Positions 1 through 8,344 of a stretch of DNA of 64,000 nt are shown piece after piece; within the stretch, counting starts at the first letter, position 1, and every line of letters begins with the position of its first letter. The notes under the pieces are model-generated. The model searched no databases. It saw nothing but the letters and a program-made list of their open reading frames with translations, and had not been told where the DNA came from. A program made the position numbers and the translations under genes. This DNA is from Flavobacteriales bacterium (GTDB lineage Bacteria > Bacteroidota > Bacteroidia > Flavobacteriales_E > Vicingaceae): assembly GCA_029262875.1 (NCBI GenBank), contig JAJCYO010000167.1:1-64000 (forward strand), in the 5' to 3' direction.

Positions 1-19
1 GTGCTGTGACCCACTATAA

Positions 20-604
20 TTATTTATTCATATTCTGTGCTCTGTTAAAACAGTTTCTACAAAGAGGCTCATATTCATCTACTTCTCCTAATAAAACAAG
101 TTCTTCTTTGTCAATAATCCGGTGCGAATGGTTTGCCAACTCTCCACATTTCATACATATGGCATGGACCTTAGTAACATATTCAGCACAAGCAATGATG
201 CCAGGCATTGGGCCAAAAGGAACACCTTTAAAATCCATGTCTAATCCAGCAACAATAACCCTTACACCGCTATTTGCTAATTGGTTACAAATTGCAACTA
301 AGCCATCATCAAAAAATTGAGCTTCATCAATTCCAACGACATCAACATTATTTGCCAAAATAGGAATATTGGATGATGATGGAACAGGTGTAGAATGTAT
401 TTCGTTAGCATCGTGAGAGACCACCATTTCTTCATCGTATCTGGTATCAACACCAGGTTTAAAAATCTCTACATTTTGTTTGGCAAACTTTGCTCTCTTT
501 AGCCTTCTTATTAATTCTTCGGTTTTTCCAGAAAACATAGAGCCACAAATGACTTCAATCCAGCCTTTATTCTTGTTTGGGTTTATGGTGTTTTCAAGAA
601 ACAT
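20..604 (-). CDS. tdk: Thymidine kinase (type II)
   Basis: This cytosolic enzyme phosphorylates thymidine with ATP in the pyrimidine salvage pathway. The 194-residue length is normal for the bacterial type II family. The P-loop GSMFSGKT lies at residues 21-28 and the Walker B-like DEAQF at 93-97. Two cysteine pairs, CMKC (150-153) and CRNC (182-185), form the expected zinc site that closes the C-terminal lasso domain. The ATG at 602-604 is the only sensible start because it leaves a short N-terminus before the P-loop. The gene is divergent from the conserved hypothetical gene that begins at 681. No TAnnTTTG element was seen in the 76-base gap. The family assignment is close to certain. Confidence 0.97.
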   Translation of the reverse strand: MFLENTINPNKNKGWIEVICGSMFSGKTEELIRRLKRAKFAKQNVEIFKPGVDTRYDEEMVVSHDANEIHSTPVPSSSNIPILANNVDVVGIDEAQFFDDGLVAICNQLANSGVRVIVAGLDMDFKGVPFGPMPGIIACAEYVTKVHAICMKCGELANHSHRIIDKEELVLLGEVDEYEPLCRNCFNRAQNMNK

Positions 605-680
605 AGTTTATTTTTAATAACTGTAAAAAAGCTACTTATTTTTTCTTAGTTTTATGTGAAAGATTACAGGTTTCGAAGTT

Positions 681-1238
681 ATGGAAATTGAAGATATACG
701 CAAAGACTTAAACGATTTATTAGACAATGTAGTTGAACACTCTACTAAATTTTCTGATGAAAGACCAATTCCTTCATTGGAAATCAGTTTTGTGCTTGCA
801 AAGATTAATAAAATGCAAGAAACGTTATCGGTGCTAAGGTATTTATTGGAAGAACAAGAAACAATATCGAAGCAAAGACCAAAAACAAAAACGGAAATAC
901 CAGTAACTCAAGAAGTTCAGGAAGAAATTGAGGAACAACCTGTAATTGTGGAAACAATAATTGAAAGTAGTCAAAAAGTAGACGAAACATTAGCAGAGAA
1001 TCATGAGCAATCTCCTATTCCAAAACTAATTGATGCATTAACGTTAAATGATAGATATTTATATGCAAATGAACTTTTTAATAAAGACATGAACTCGTTT
1101 AATGAGTTGGTGAAATCCATTGATAATAGCTCTTCATTAAACGAAGCAAAAGAAACCCTCTCAGCATTAGATTGGGATGATGAAAATGAACATGTTATTT
1201 CTTTTTACAATTTGGTTGAGCGGAGGTTTATATCGTGA
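681..1238 (+). CDS. Conserved Bacteroidota hypothetical protein
   Basis: This is a 185-residue soluble protein with no signal peptide or membrane segment. Its N-terminal third (about residues 1-65) is predicted helical. An acidic, proline- and glutamate-rich linker follows at about 66-110. The compact C-terminal region, about 113-183, contains the stretches 'LNDRYLYANELFN' and 'VISFYNLVERRF'. I recognise this C-terminal signature from many Bacteroidota proteins of unknown function, but no biochemical role is known to me. Its TGA stop overlaps the ATG of the downstream M28 peptidase (TGATG), so the two are probably translationally coupled. The divergent neighbour is tdk. Confidence 0.8.
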   Translation: MEIEDIRKDLNDLLDNVVEHSTKFSDERPIPSLEISFVLAKINKMQETLSVLRYLLEEQETISKQRPKTKTEIPVTQEVQEEIEEQPVIVETIIESSQKVDETLAENHEQSPIPKLIDALTLNDRYLYANELFNKDMNSFNELVKSIDNSSSLNEAKETLSALDWDDENEHVISFYNLVERRFIS

Positions 1239-2500
1239 TGAGTAGAATTTTAATACTCTTTTTTTCTCCATTTATTTCTTTATTTCTTTTTTCTCAAAAT
1301 ATAGGTTATACCAAAAAAGTACTTGACACATTAACATCAACATATTTTAGTGGAAGAGGAGCGGTTAATGAAGGTGAAAAAAAGGCAGCTGATTACATTG
1401 CGAACGAATTTAATAAACACGGGTTAAAAAATGTCAATAACACTTTTTTCCAAGAATTCAACTATCCAATAAATACGTTTGATGGAAAAGTAGAAGTAAG
1501 TTTTGATAAGAATCAGTTAATCGCTGGTGAAGATTATTTAGTGGATGCTTCATCAGGTAAAATAAGCGGAACATTCAAATTGGTTTGGTATAATAAGGAT
1601 AATGCCCCATCAAAAAAACAGTTAAAAAAGCTATCCGGAAGAAATTTTTTCTCTAATAAATTTATTGTAATAGATGATGAAGCTGTTGAAAAAGAAAATG
1701 AATTATTTCAATTGTTAAAATTAAATGTTTTTGGCGCTGCGGGAATCATTTTAATTGAAAATGAAAAATTAACTCAACACTTATCGTCTACATTTAATGA
1801 TTTTGGAATTCTAACCGTAAAAAGGGAAAAAATAAATAGGGATTATAAATCCATTACCCTGAGTATTGACCAAAAATTTATTCGCGATTACAAATCGCAA
1901 AATGTGATTGGATACATTGAAGGAACGGAATACCCTGATTCTTTTATTGTACTCTCTGCTCATTACGATCATTTAGGAAAGATGGGAGAGGACATTTATT
2001 TTCCGGGAGCAAATGACAATGCAAGTGGAGTGGCGATGCTTTTGAATTTAGCATATCACTATGCACATAAAGAACCACCAACCAAAAGTATTCTATTTAT
2101 TGCTTTTGGGGCAGAAGAATCGGGGCTTATAGGATCAAAGTATTTTGTTAATCATCCAACAATACCGCTCAATAAAATAAACTTTGTTTTTAACATGGAT
2201 TTAATGGGAACAGGGAGTGAAGGAGCAATGATCGTAAATGGATCAATATATGAAAAGCATTACAATAAATTAACAGCTATTAATAAGCGAAACGATTATT
2301 TAGTCACCATTAATAAACGAGGAACAGCAGCAAATAGTGATCATTATTGGTTTTCAGAAAAAGGTATCCCAGCCTTTTTTATGTACTTAATGGGAGGAAT
2401 AAAAGCATACCATGATGTTTATGATGTTTCTAAAACGTTACCATTGACCAAATTTGAGGATAGTTTTCGGTTGATACGTGATTTTATAGACGAATTGTAG
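1238..2500 (+). CDS. M28-family metallopeptidase, exported
   Basis: This is a secreted or periplasmic zinc aminopeptidase-like enzyme of family M28. A hydrophobic N-terminal signal segment ending near 'LFSQ' precedes the mature protein. The two-zinc site is visible in order: SAHYDH near residue 241, NDNASG near 259, GAEESG near 291, NMDLMG near 320 and a terminal His in 'AYHDVYD'. The region between the signal and the catalytic core (about 60-200) resembles the PA-type insert seen in many M28 proteins. A GTG at 1235 lies in frame just upstream, but the ATG at 1238 is preferred. It overlaps the stop of the upstream hypothetical gene by one base. Substrate is unknown. Confidence 0.9.
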   Translation: MSRILILFFSPFISLFLFSQNIGYTKKVLDTLTSTYFSGRGAVNEGEKKAADYIANEFNKHGLKNVNNTFFQEFNYPINTFDGKVEVSFDKNQLIAGEDYLVDASSGKISGTFKLVWYNKDNAPSKKQLKKLSGRNFFSNKFIVIDDEAVEKENELFQLLKLNVFGAAGIILIENEKLTQHLSSTFNDFGILTVKREKINRDYKSITLSIDQKFIRDYKSQNVIGYIEGTEYPDSFIVLSAHYDHLGKMGEDIYFPGANDNASGVAMLLNLAYHYAHKEPPTKSILFIAFGAEESGLIGSKYFVNHPTIPLNKINFVFNMDLMGTGSEGAMIVNGSIYEKHYNKLTAINKRNDYLVTINKRGTAANSDHYWFSEKGIPAFFMYLMGGIKAYHDVYDVSKTLPLTKFEDSFRLIRDFIDEL

Positions 2501-2513
2501 CTACTTTTACCGG

Positions 2514-3023
2514 ATGAAAACTAAAACAGCAGCATCTACAAAAGCAATAATGACAGAAATTGTTTTACCTAATGACACCAATACATTAGGTAATTTAATG
2601 GGGGGAAGACTACTTCATTTAATGGACATTTGTTCTGCGATATCATCACATCGATGTTCAAATAGAATCGTTGTTACGGCTTCTGTAAATAATGTTTCTT
2701 TTGCGCACCCTATTAAGCTGGGAGATATTGTTACCTTAGAATCAAAAGTTACTCGAACATTTAATTCTTCTATGGAAGTTTTTATACAGGTTTTTGTTGA
2801 AAATCACCGAACAGGGGAAAAGACCTTAAGCAACAATGCCTATTATACGTTTGTGGCAGTAGATCAAATAGGGACACCTATTGAAGTACCAGATGTAATT
2901 CCTGAAACAGAAGAGGAAAAAAAGCAACATGAAGGAGCTTTGAGAAGAAGGCAATTGAGCCTAATTTTAGCTGGAAAAATGAATCCTAATGAGGCTACTG
3001 AACTCAAAAAAATATTTGGTTAA
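2514..3023 (+). CDS. Acyl-CoA thioesterase (hotdog fold)
   Basis: This hotdog-fold enzyme hydrolyses acyl-CoA to free acid and CoA in the cytosol. The 169-residue length fits the YciA/BACH-like group. The characteristic helix with 'GNLMGGRLLHLMD' lies at about residues 26-38, followed by the strand region 'VTASVNNVSFAHPIKLGD'. The acidic/basic C-terminal tail ends in EATELKKIFG. The gene follows the M28 peptidase by 13 bases. Its last 33 bases recur at 4533-4565 beyond the FG-GAP gene, with only third-position differences. This suggests that the present 3' end arrived with inserted DNA. Chain-length specificity cannot be read from the sequence. Confidence 0.92.
   Translation: MKTKTAASTKAIMTEIVLPNDTNTLGNLMGGRLLHLMDICSAISSHRCSNRIVVTASVNNVSFAHPIKLGDIVTLESKVTRTFNSSMEVFIQVFVENHRTGEKTLSNNAYYTFVAVDQIGTPIEVPDVIPETEEEKKQHEGALRRRQLSLILAGKMNPNEATELKKIFG
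2991..3023 (+). repeat. Thioesterase 3'-end direct repeat, functional copy
   Basis: These are the last eleven codons of the thioesterase gene, encoding EATELKKIFG and the stop. The stretch matches 4533-4565 at 30 of 33 positions. The three differences (GAG/GAA, ACT/ACA, GGT/GGG) are all synonymous third-position changes. The pair brackets the FG-GAP gene. Confidence 0.85.
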
Positions 3024-3054
3024 ATATCCGAATAGGATATAAAAATAACCGTTT

Positions 3055-3073
3055 ATAAAAGGGATTCCTTTTT
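3055..3073 (+). terminator. Weak terminator-like hairpin after thioesterase
   Basis: An AAAAGG stem (3057-3062), a GATT loop and CCTTTTT (3067-3073) form a short, weak hairpin running into a T-rich stretch. A second perfect 6-bp inverted repeat, ATATCC-GAATA-GGATAT, lies at 3024-3040 just after the stop codon but lacks a T-tract. Both sit in the 90-base gap before the FG-GAP gene. Either could end thioesterase transcription; the call is tentative. Confidence 0.35.
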
Positions 3074-3113
3074 ATTTCTTAAATCCACACCTTTTTAATA
3101 AATTTATAATCCT

Positions 3114-4526
3114 ATGAGGGTATTATTGTTCATATCTCAATTATTTTTAAGTTCGATAGTTATTGCTCAATATAGCCCTCAGCAAATTATTTCGACCAGT
3201 ATAAATGCTCCACTTTCGGTCTATCCAGTTGATATAGATGGTGATGGAGATGAAGATATTCTTTCAGGGTCCGCGGGTAAAATCTCATGGTTTGATAATT
3301 TGGGTAATGGAACTTTTTTACCACACCAAGTTATTGATTCTAATAACTTCAATGTAGTTTCTGTATATGCTCAAGACATTGATGGAGATGGTGATATGGA
3401 CGTATTCTCTGCTTCTGATGCTAACTCTTCCTCTAATGATCCAATAGCATGGTATGAAAATTTAGGAGGTGGAGTTTTTGGCCCTCAACAAATCATTGAC
3501 CCAAATATGAATGTTGCTTTTTTTGTATATGTAGAAGACATTGATGGAGATGGTGATTTTGATGTGATTTCGGCTTCTTCTGATGGACCTATTAGATGGT
3601 ATGAAAACATGGGGAGTAATACATTCAGCCCACCACAAGATATTTATAGTTGGACTGGTTTATGGCGTTTAGGAATTTATTTAAGGGATATTGACAATGA
3701 TGGCGATTTGGATATATTAAGTGAAACTTCTGCACTTACTTCTGATGTGAATTGGTTTGAAAACCTTGGAAATGGAGTTTTTGGAATCGAACAAACCATT
3801 ATCACAGGGAGTATGTCTAACAATCTTGGTATATACCCTATTGATATGGATGGGGATGGCGATATTGATTTAATAGAAAGTACACAAGGTTCTCAAATTG
3901 GTTGGCGAGAAAACTTAGGGAATATGAATTTTGGCAATTGGCAATCAATTGCGATAAATGGGACTGTTGGACACAGTGTTTTTGCGGATGATGTAGATGG
4001 TGATGGTGATGTAGATGTGTTTTCTGCTTATATTAATAGTCCTGCTGTTGGTCTAATTTCATGGTATAGAAACCTTGGCAACAATGTTTTTTCACCTACT
4101 CAAATAATTACTACAGATATTAACTTTTATAAAATGATGCACACATCAGATTTGGATTTAGATGGAGACCAAGATTTAATTTCAGTATCTGCCGGAGATG
4201 ATAAAGTCGCTTGGTATGAATATGATTCTTCCTTTACTGATTCTGTTTTTTTGGAAATAAGTAGTTTTAACAGAACACTTACTGCAAGAGTTACTCCTAA
4301 CCCTTTTAGTGATTATACAGAAATTATACTTGATAACCCATTAAATACGGACTATGGTTTGTCAATATATAATATTTTGGGAGAAGAAGTAAAACGAGTG
4401 AATAAGATAGCAGGAAATAAGATAAGAATTAATAAGACAGATATTGGAAGAGGGTTATTTTTGGCTTATTTGACCAATCTTAATACCGGGGGAAGAATAT
4501 TTATTGAAAAATTAGTAACACATTAA
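3114..4526 (+). CDS. FG-GAP/VCBS repeat secreted protein with T9SS type A tail
   Basis: This is a predicted secreted protein exported by Sec and then the type IX secretion system. A signal peptide occupies about residues 1-19, ending 'SSIVIAQ'. At least seven calcium-loop repeats of the D-x-D-G-D type follow (for example DIDGDGDEDI, DIDNDGDLDI, DVDGDGDVDV), each with a 'WFENLGNG'-like strand. This is typical of an FG-GAP beta-propeller. The last 75 residues form a T9SS type A sorting domain, with 'VTPNPFSDYTEI' and a terminal 'FIEKLVTH'. The binding partner is unknown. The gene is bracketed by two copies of the thioesterase 3' end, which suggests insertion between the thioesterase and the next locus. 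Confidence 0.88.
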   Translation: MRVLLFISQLFLSSIVIAQYSPQQIISTSINAPLSVYPVDIDGDGDEDILSGSAGKISWFDNLGNGTFLPHQVIDSNNFNVVSVYAQDIDGDGDMDVFSASDANSSSNDPIAWYENLGGGVFGPQQIIDPNMNVAFFVYVEDIDGDGDFDVISASSDGPIRWYENMGSNTFSPPQDIYSWTGLWRLGIYLRDIDNDGDLDILSETSALTSDVNWFENLGNGVFGIEQTIITGSMSNNLGIYPIDMDGDGDIDLIESTQGSQIGWRENLGNMNFGNWQSIAINGTVGHSVFADDVDGDGDVDVFSAYINSPAVGLISWYRNLGNNVFSPTQIITTDINFYKMMHTSDLDLDGDQDLISVSAGDDKVAWYEYDSSFTDSVFLEISSFNRTLTARVTPNPFSDYTEIILDNPLNTDYGLSIYNILGEEVKRVNKIAGNKIRINKTDIGRGLFLAYLTNLNTGGRIFIEKLVTH

Positions 4527-4532
4527 GTCAAA

Positions 4533-4565
4533 GAAGCTACAGAACTCAAAAAAATATTTGGGTAA
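4533..4565 (+). pseudogene. Displaced C-terminal remnant of a thioesterase gene
   Basis: These 33 bases encode EATELKKIFG plus a TAA stop, identical in peptide sequence to the end of the thioesterase at 2991-3023. All three base differences are synonymous. It has no start and no upstream reading frame beyond the FG-GAP stop at 4524-4526, so it cannot be translated alone. The simplest reading is that it is the original 3' end of the thioesterase gene, cut off when a segment carrying a replacement 3' end and the FG-GAP gene was inserted. Confidence 0.75.
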
Positions 4566-4571
4566 GGGATA

Positions 4572-4853
4572 TTACAATTTCGGGAAAATTACCGTTAAGA
4601 AAAAAGCAAGAAAAACTACTGAAGTACATGACGTAATGATTGGTATCATTTGTACAGGAGATTTTTGTTCAACCATTTTTTTATAAGATAACCACCCGCT
4701 TCCTCCATACGTAATCATGAAAACCCAATAATAGGACCATGAAACCAAGTTGTTTTGACTCATGTCAAATAAATTGAATAGAGGGCCAATATGAATTGCC
4801 AATAAAATACTGACACCTAACCAAAACGTAAGTTTAAAAAGTTTCAATTCCAT
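4572..4853 (-). CDS. Small membrane protein, three predicted helices
   Basis: This 93-residue hydrophobic protein of unknown function has three likely membrane helices, at about residues 7-27, 36-56 and 68-90. No catalytic motif is visible. The ATG at 4851-4853 follows a short charged stretch (MELKLFK). It lies downstream of the cysQ and DUF2061 genes on the minus strand, 28 bases after the cysQ start-distal end, and may be independently transcribed or read through from upstream minus-strand genes. The sequence is similar in style to small inner-membrane proteins common in Bacteroidota, but I do not recognise a named family. Confidence 0.6.
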   Translation of the reverse strand: MELKLFKLTFWLGVSILLAIHIGPLFNLFDMSQNNLVSWSYYWVFMITYGGSGWLSYKKMVEQKSPVQMIPIITSCTSVVFLAFFLTVIFPKL

Positions 4854-4881
4854 GAAGGGGCCTTTTTAATAATAGGTCCTT

Positions 4882-5676
4882 TTAATCTCTACTAACTAAA
4901 AACCAAGAGTTTAGTAAATTTTCTTTGTTGTATTCCATTAATTCTTTGGTGTCCCAATTAATTACTTTTGCCCCAGAAGCATTTGCAATGGCTTGACCAG
5001 CAGCGGTATCCCATTCCATTGTTGGAGCAAATCGAGGGTAAGCATCTGCTTTTCCTTCGGCTACCATACACAGTTTTAATGAACTTCCTTTGGAAAGAAT
5101 GTCTACTTCAGAATGGGTACTTTTTTGCTCGTTGATAAAAGCTTCTGTTTCTTCACTCATGTGAGAACGACTCCCTACAACAACATAATTACTTCTTGTT
5201 TGAGCAATCGGCAATTGATCAGCTCTTCCCAATAAATTATTGATAGAGACAGTGGGGTCACTAAACCCTTCAATTTTATAGGCTAATTTGTCAGCAAAAT
5301 ACAGATCTTTGGAAACAGGAACATAAATAACTCCCATTGTGGCTTTTCCATCTTCAATTAAGGCAATGTTAACAGTAAACTCACCATTTCTTTTAACAAA
5401 TTCTTTGGTGCCATCTAAGGGGTCTACCATCCAAAATTGCTTCCAATCTTTTCGTTCGGAGTAGTCCATTTTTTTGCCTTCTTCACTCAATACTGGTAGT
5501 TTTGTTGCTTTTAAAGCATTCATTATAGCAATATGAGCTCTTTTATCTGCTTCAGTTAAAGGTGATTTATCATCTTTCGTTTCTACAACAAAATCCGAAT
5601 TATAAACTTCTAATATTTCTTCGCCACCCTTTAAAGCAGCATTAATGATTTGAATTAACCAATTTTCTCTATTCAT
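4882..5676 (-). CDS. cysQ: 3'(2'),5'-bisphosphate nucleotidase
   Basis: This enzyme hydrolyses 3'-phosphoadenosine 5'-phosphate (PAP) to AMP, clearing the by-product of PAPS-dependent sulfotransfer. It belongs to the lithium-sensitive, magnesium-dependent inositol monophosphatase superfamily. The metal-binding motif DPLDGTKEF is near residues 85-93, an upstream Glu lies in 'LSEEGK', and the second motif 'MEWDTAAG' is near 221-228. The 264-residue length is normal for CysQ. Its start overlaps the end of the upstream DUF2061 gene by 8 bases, indicating one transcript. cysC, which makes PAPS, lies nearby at 9341 but is separated by the deoC operon. Confidence 0.93.
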   Translation of the reverse strand: MNRENWLIQIINAALKGGEEILEVYNSDFVVETKDDKSPLTEADKRAHIAIMNALKATKLPVLSEEGKKMDYSERKDWKQFWMVDPLDGTKEFVKRNGEFTVNIALIEDGKATMGVIYVPVSKDLYFADKLAYKIEGFSDPTVSINNLLGRADQLPIAQTRSNYVVVGSRSHMSEETEAFINEQKSTHSEVDILSKGSSLKLCMVAEGKADAYPRFAPTMEWDTAAGQAIANASGAKVINWDTKELMEYNKENLLNSWFLVSRD

Positions 5677-5911
5677 TGTTTTTTCTTTTGTGTTCTACAC
5701 CAAAATTATATTTATACCAAGCTCTTTCATGGAAATAATAGAATACCATTTTTATAATTGTTTCAGCAATAGCAATACCAGTAGCTTTTTCAGCAGCATG
5801 GGGGTCATCTTTGAAAAATAGCCATGCTAATATGAATGTCGTTGTAGAGGCTATTATTCGCCAGGTTATGGTTTTGGCAATGTGACGTTTTCTTGAAATC
5901 TTTGGACTCAT
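5669..5911 (-). CDS. DUF2061 membrane protein
   Basis: This 80-residue protein has the DUF2061 pattern. An N-terminal basic stretch 'SRKRHIAKTITWRIIAS' is followed by a membrane helix (about residues 16-35), a second helix around 45-63, and the ending 'FHERAWYKYNFG'. In Bacteroidota this small membrane protein is usually found next to sulfate-activation genes. Here it overlaps cysQ by 8 bases and is the first gene of the pair. The molecular function is unknown. It could be a fusion partner in sulfate assimilation or simply travel with it. Confidence 0.88.
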   Translation of the reverse strand: MSPKISRKRHIAKTITWRIIASTTTFILAWLFFKDDPHAAEKATGIAIAETIIKMVFYYFHERAWYKYNFGVEHKRKNNE

Positions 5912-5988
5912 AATAATTGTAATTGAAGTGCAATCTTAATGAATACGTTTCATTAAAGTAAAAGGATTAAAGATTTTCTTTTTAGCGT

Positions 5989-6870
5989 CTAATACCCACT
6001 TCCAGCTGCACCAATCTTTTCAATTGGATGCCAAGTAGTTTTCATTTCTAAAAAGTCCTCTATATAGTATGGCGTTTCATGGTCCAATGAGTATACATTT
6101 GAAAAATCTTTTAGACGAACTCGTTTTAGATTTTCTACTGCTAATTCCTGGATAGATAACATCTCTTTTTTGTCGTTTCCAGTATATAAAAATGCATTAA
6201 CATCCATATGAGATGCCATGTGTTCTAATAACTCACTTCTCTTACCTGTGAGGATATTAATTACCCCTCCAGGAACATCTGAAGCGTTAATTACTTCGGC
6301 AAAAGTAATGGCACATAGCGGTAATTTTTCTGAAGCCAAAACAACACAAGTATTACCTGATGCAATCACAGGTGCAATGGTAGAAACCAAGCCAATTAAA
6401 CTATTCTCTTCAGGAGCAAAAACAGAAACAACTCCTGTAGGTTCGGGAGCAGTAAAGTTAAAATGAGAAGTGGCGACAGGATTTACAGCACTAAATAATT
6501 GAGTGTATTTATCGCACCAACCAGCATAGTAAATTATTCTATCTATTGATGTTTCAACCTCTTTATTTGCTTGCGATTTGGATGAACCTTGTTGAGTTAA
6601 TTCTTCTACAAATTGCGCTTTTCTTCCTTCAAGTATTTCAGCAATTCGATAGAGAACTTGACTTCTATTATAGGCCGTTGCACTGGACCATTTGCTAAAT
6701 GCACTTCGGGCTGCAACAACTGCATTTTTGAAATCTTTCCTTGAAGAAAGACAAATATTTCCTAAGGATTTTCCTCCGACTTTAGGGGTGTAAAATCTTC
6801 CAGATTCTGTTCTGGGGAATTTACCACCGATATATATTTTATACGTTTTCAATACTTCTAATCTTGACAT
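5989..6870 (-). CDS. Half-length aldehyde dehydrogenase-like protein lacking the catalytic half
   Basis: This 293-residue protein matches the coenzyme-binding part of the ALDH fold. It has the N-terminal 'YIGGKF', an 'AFSKWS' helix near residue 55, and 'PTGVVSVFAPEENSLIGLVSTIAP' where active enzymes have the PWNFP region. It stops without the catalytic-cysteine domain and shows no active-site Cys or general-base Glu motif. Its end, 'MKTTWHPIEKIGAAGSGY', is a compact tail. It lies 4 bases after the full ALDH gene in a different frame, so it is not a simple in-frame break. The pair together (488 + 293 residues) matches the size and order of ALDH16, in which an active domain is joined to a catalytically dead second ALDH-like domain. 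A subunit or scaffold role is inferred. Confidence 0.8.
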   Translation of the reverse strand: MSRLEVLKTYKIYIGGKFPRTESGRFYTPKVGGKSLGNICLSSRKDFKNAVVAARSAFSKWSSATAYNRSQVLYRIAEILEGRKAQFVEELTQQGSSKSQANKEVETSIDRIIYYAGWCDKYTQLFSAVNPVATSHFNFTAPEPTGVVSVFAPEENSLIGLVSTIAPVIASGNTCVVLASEKLPLCAITFAEVINASDVPGGVINILTGKRSELLEHMASHMDVNAFLYTGNDKKEMLSIQELAVENLKRVRLKDFSNVYSLDHETPYYIEDFLEMKTTWHPIEKIGAAGSGY

Positions 6871-6874
6871 AAAT

Positions 6875-8341
6875 TTAAAATTTTAAGTAAGGCTTTAAAC
6901 CATGTAGCCCACCTTCTCTTCCAAAACCACTTTCTTTGTATCCTCCAAAAGGAGAAGTTGGATCAAACTTGTTAAATGTGTTTCCCCAAATAATACCAGC
7001 ATTTAATTGTGAAGTCATGTTAAATAACTTAGAACCCTTGTCTGTCCATACACCAGCAGATAATCCAAATGGGGTATTGTTGGCTTTTTCTATCACTTCA
7101 GCAACAGTTCTAAATGTTTGAATGGCCAATACAGGACCAAAAATTTCTTCCTGAACAATTCTGTTTGATTGAGAAACGTTGGTAAACAATGTTGGTTTAC
7201 ACCAATATCCTTTTTTAGGAATAGAACAATTTGATTGATACATTTCTGCACCCTCTTTTTCTCCAATTTTTAGGTATTTATTAATTACTTGAAGCTGTTC
7301 TTTTGAATTAATTGCTCCAATATCAGTGTTTTTATCTAAAGGATTTCCGACAATTAATGACTCCATCCTATCTTTTAACTTTCTTAATACAATATTGTAA
7401 ACAGATTCTTGAACAAATAATCGAGAACCAGCACAACAAACATGCCCTTGATTAAAATAGATTCCATTAATTATTCCTTCTACAGCTTGATCTAAAGCGG
7501 CATCTTCAAAAATGATGTTTGCAGCTTTACCACCCAGTTCTAAGGTTGCTTTTTTATGGGTTCCGGCAATGGCATTTTGAATAATTTTACCAACCCCAGT
7601 TGAGCCTGTAAACGCGATCTTATCTACATCATTGTGGTTGACTATTGCGGCACCAGTTTCGCCTGCACCAGTTATAATGTTTACTACACCATCTGGCAAA
7701 CCTGCTTCTTGGATTGCCTCTGCCAACTTAAGGGCTGTTAAAGGAGTTGTTTCTGCAGGTTTTAAAACAATAGTATTCCCTGTTGCCAATGCAGGAGCAA
7801 TTTTCCAAGCAGCCATTAACAATGGAAAATTCCAAGGGGTAATTTGACCTGCTACACCTAAAGGTTGTGGTTTCCTGTTCGGAAAAGCATACTCTAATTT
7901 ATCTGCCCAACCAGCATAGTAAAAGAAATGAGCTGCGGCTAATGGAATATCTACATCTCTTGATTCTCTAATGGGTTTGCCTCCATCTAATGATTCAATA
8001 ACTGCAAACTCTCTTGCTTTTTCTTGAATTAGTCGGGCTATTCGATAAATGTATTTTCCTCTTTCTTTAGCAGACATCTTACTCCAAACAGTATCATAAG
8101 CTTTTCTGGCCGCTTTAACCGCTTTGTCAACATCTTTGTTGTTTGCTTCCGCAACCATTGCTAATGTTGTTTCATCAGCAGGGTTTGTTGTTGCAAAATA
8201 GTTGCCAGAGGATGGCTTTACCCATTTCCCTCCAATGAATAAGTTGTATTGTTCATTCAATTGAATGTGCCCAGTACTTTCTGGAGCTGGAGCTAAATCC
8301 CACCCAGTATCAAAATTTATTTTTATCGTTTTTTTAGCCAT
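6875..8341 (-). CDS. Aldehyde dehydrogenase, catalytically complete
   Basis: This NAD(P)-dependent enzyme oxidises an aldehyde to an acid. At 488 residues it is a full ALDH. Visible motifs are 'ITPWNFP' near residue 166, 'KPAETTPLTALKLAE' near 198, 'AFTGSTGVGK' near 243, the general-base region 'LELGGKAANIIF' near 267, the catalytic cysteine in 'QGHVCCAGSR' near 300, and 'EEIFGPVLA' near 393. It sits 3 bases after deoC and 4 bases before the half-ALDH gene in one transcript. Because deoxyribose-phosphate aldolase releases acetaldehyde, acetaldehyde is a plausible substrate, but this is inferred from context. It looks like the active first domain of an ALDH16-type enzyme. Confidence 0.93.
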   Translation of the reverse strand: MAKKTIKINFDTGWDLAPAPESTGHIQLNEQYNLFIGGKWVKPSSGNYFATTNPADETTLAMVAEANNKDVDKAVKAARKAYDTVWSKMSAKERGKYIYRIARLIQEKAREFAVIESLDGGKPIRESRDVDIPLAAAHFFYYAGWADKLEYAFPNRKPQPLGVAGQITPWNFPLLMAAWKIAPALATGNTIVLKPAETTPLTALKLAEAIQEAGLPDGVVNIITGAGETGAAIVNHNDVDKIAFTGSTGVGKIIQNAIAGTHKKATLELGGKAANIIFEDAALDQAVEGIINGIYFNQGHVCCAGSRLFVQESVYNIVLRKLKDRMESLIVGNPLDKNTDIGAINSKEQLQVINKYLKIGEKEGAEMYQSNCSIPKKGYWCKPTLFTNVSQSNRIVQEEIFGPVLAIQTFRTVAEVIEKANNTPFGLSAGVWTDKGSKLFNMTSQLNAGIIWGNTFNKFDPTSPFGGYKESGFGREGGLHGLKPYLKF

Positions 8342-8344
8342 CTT

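Noticed and set aside
5989-8341. Single frameshift splitting one ALDH gene
   Set aside because: The first protein is a complete ALDH with its own stop and the second restarts with an ALDH N-terminus, so this is a tandem arrangement, not one broken gene.
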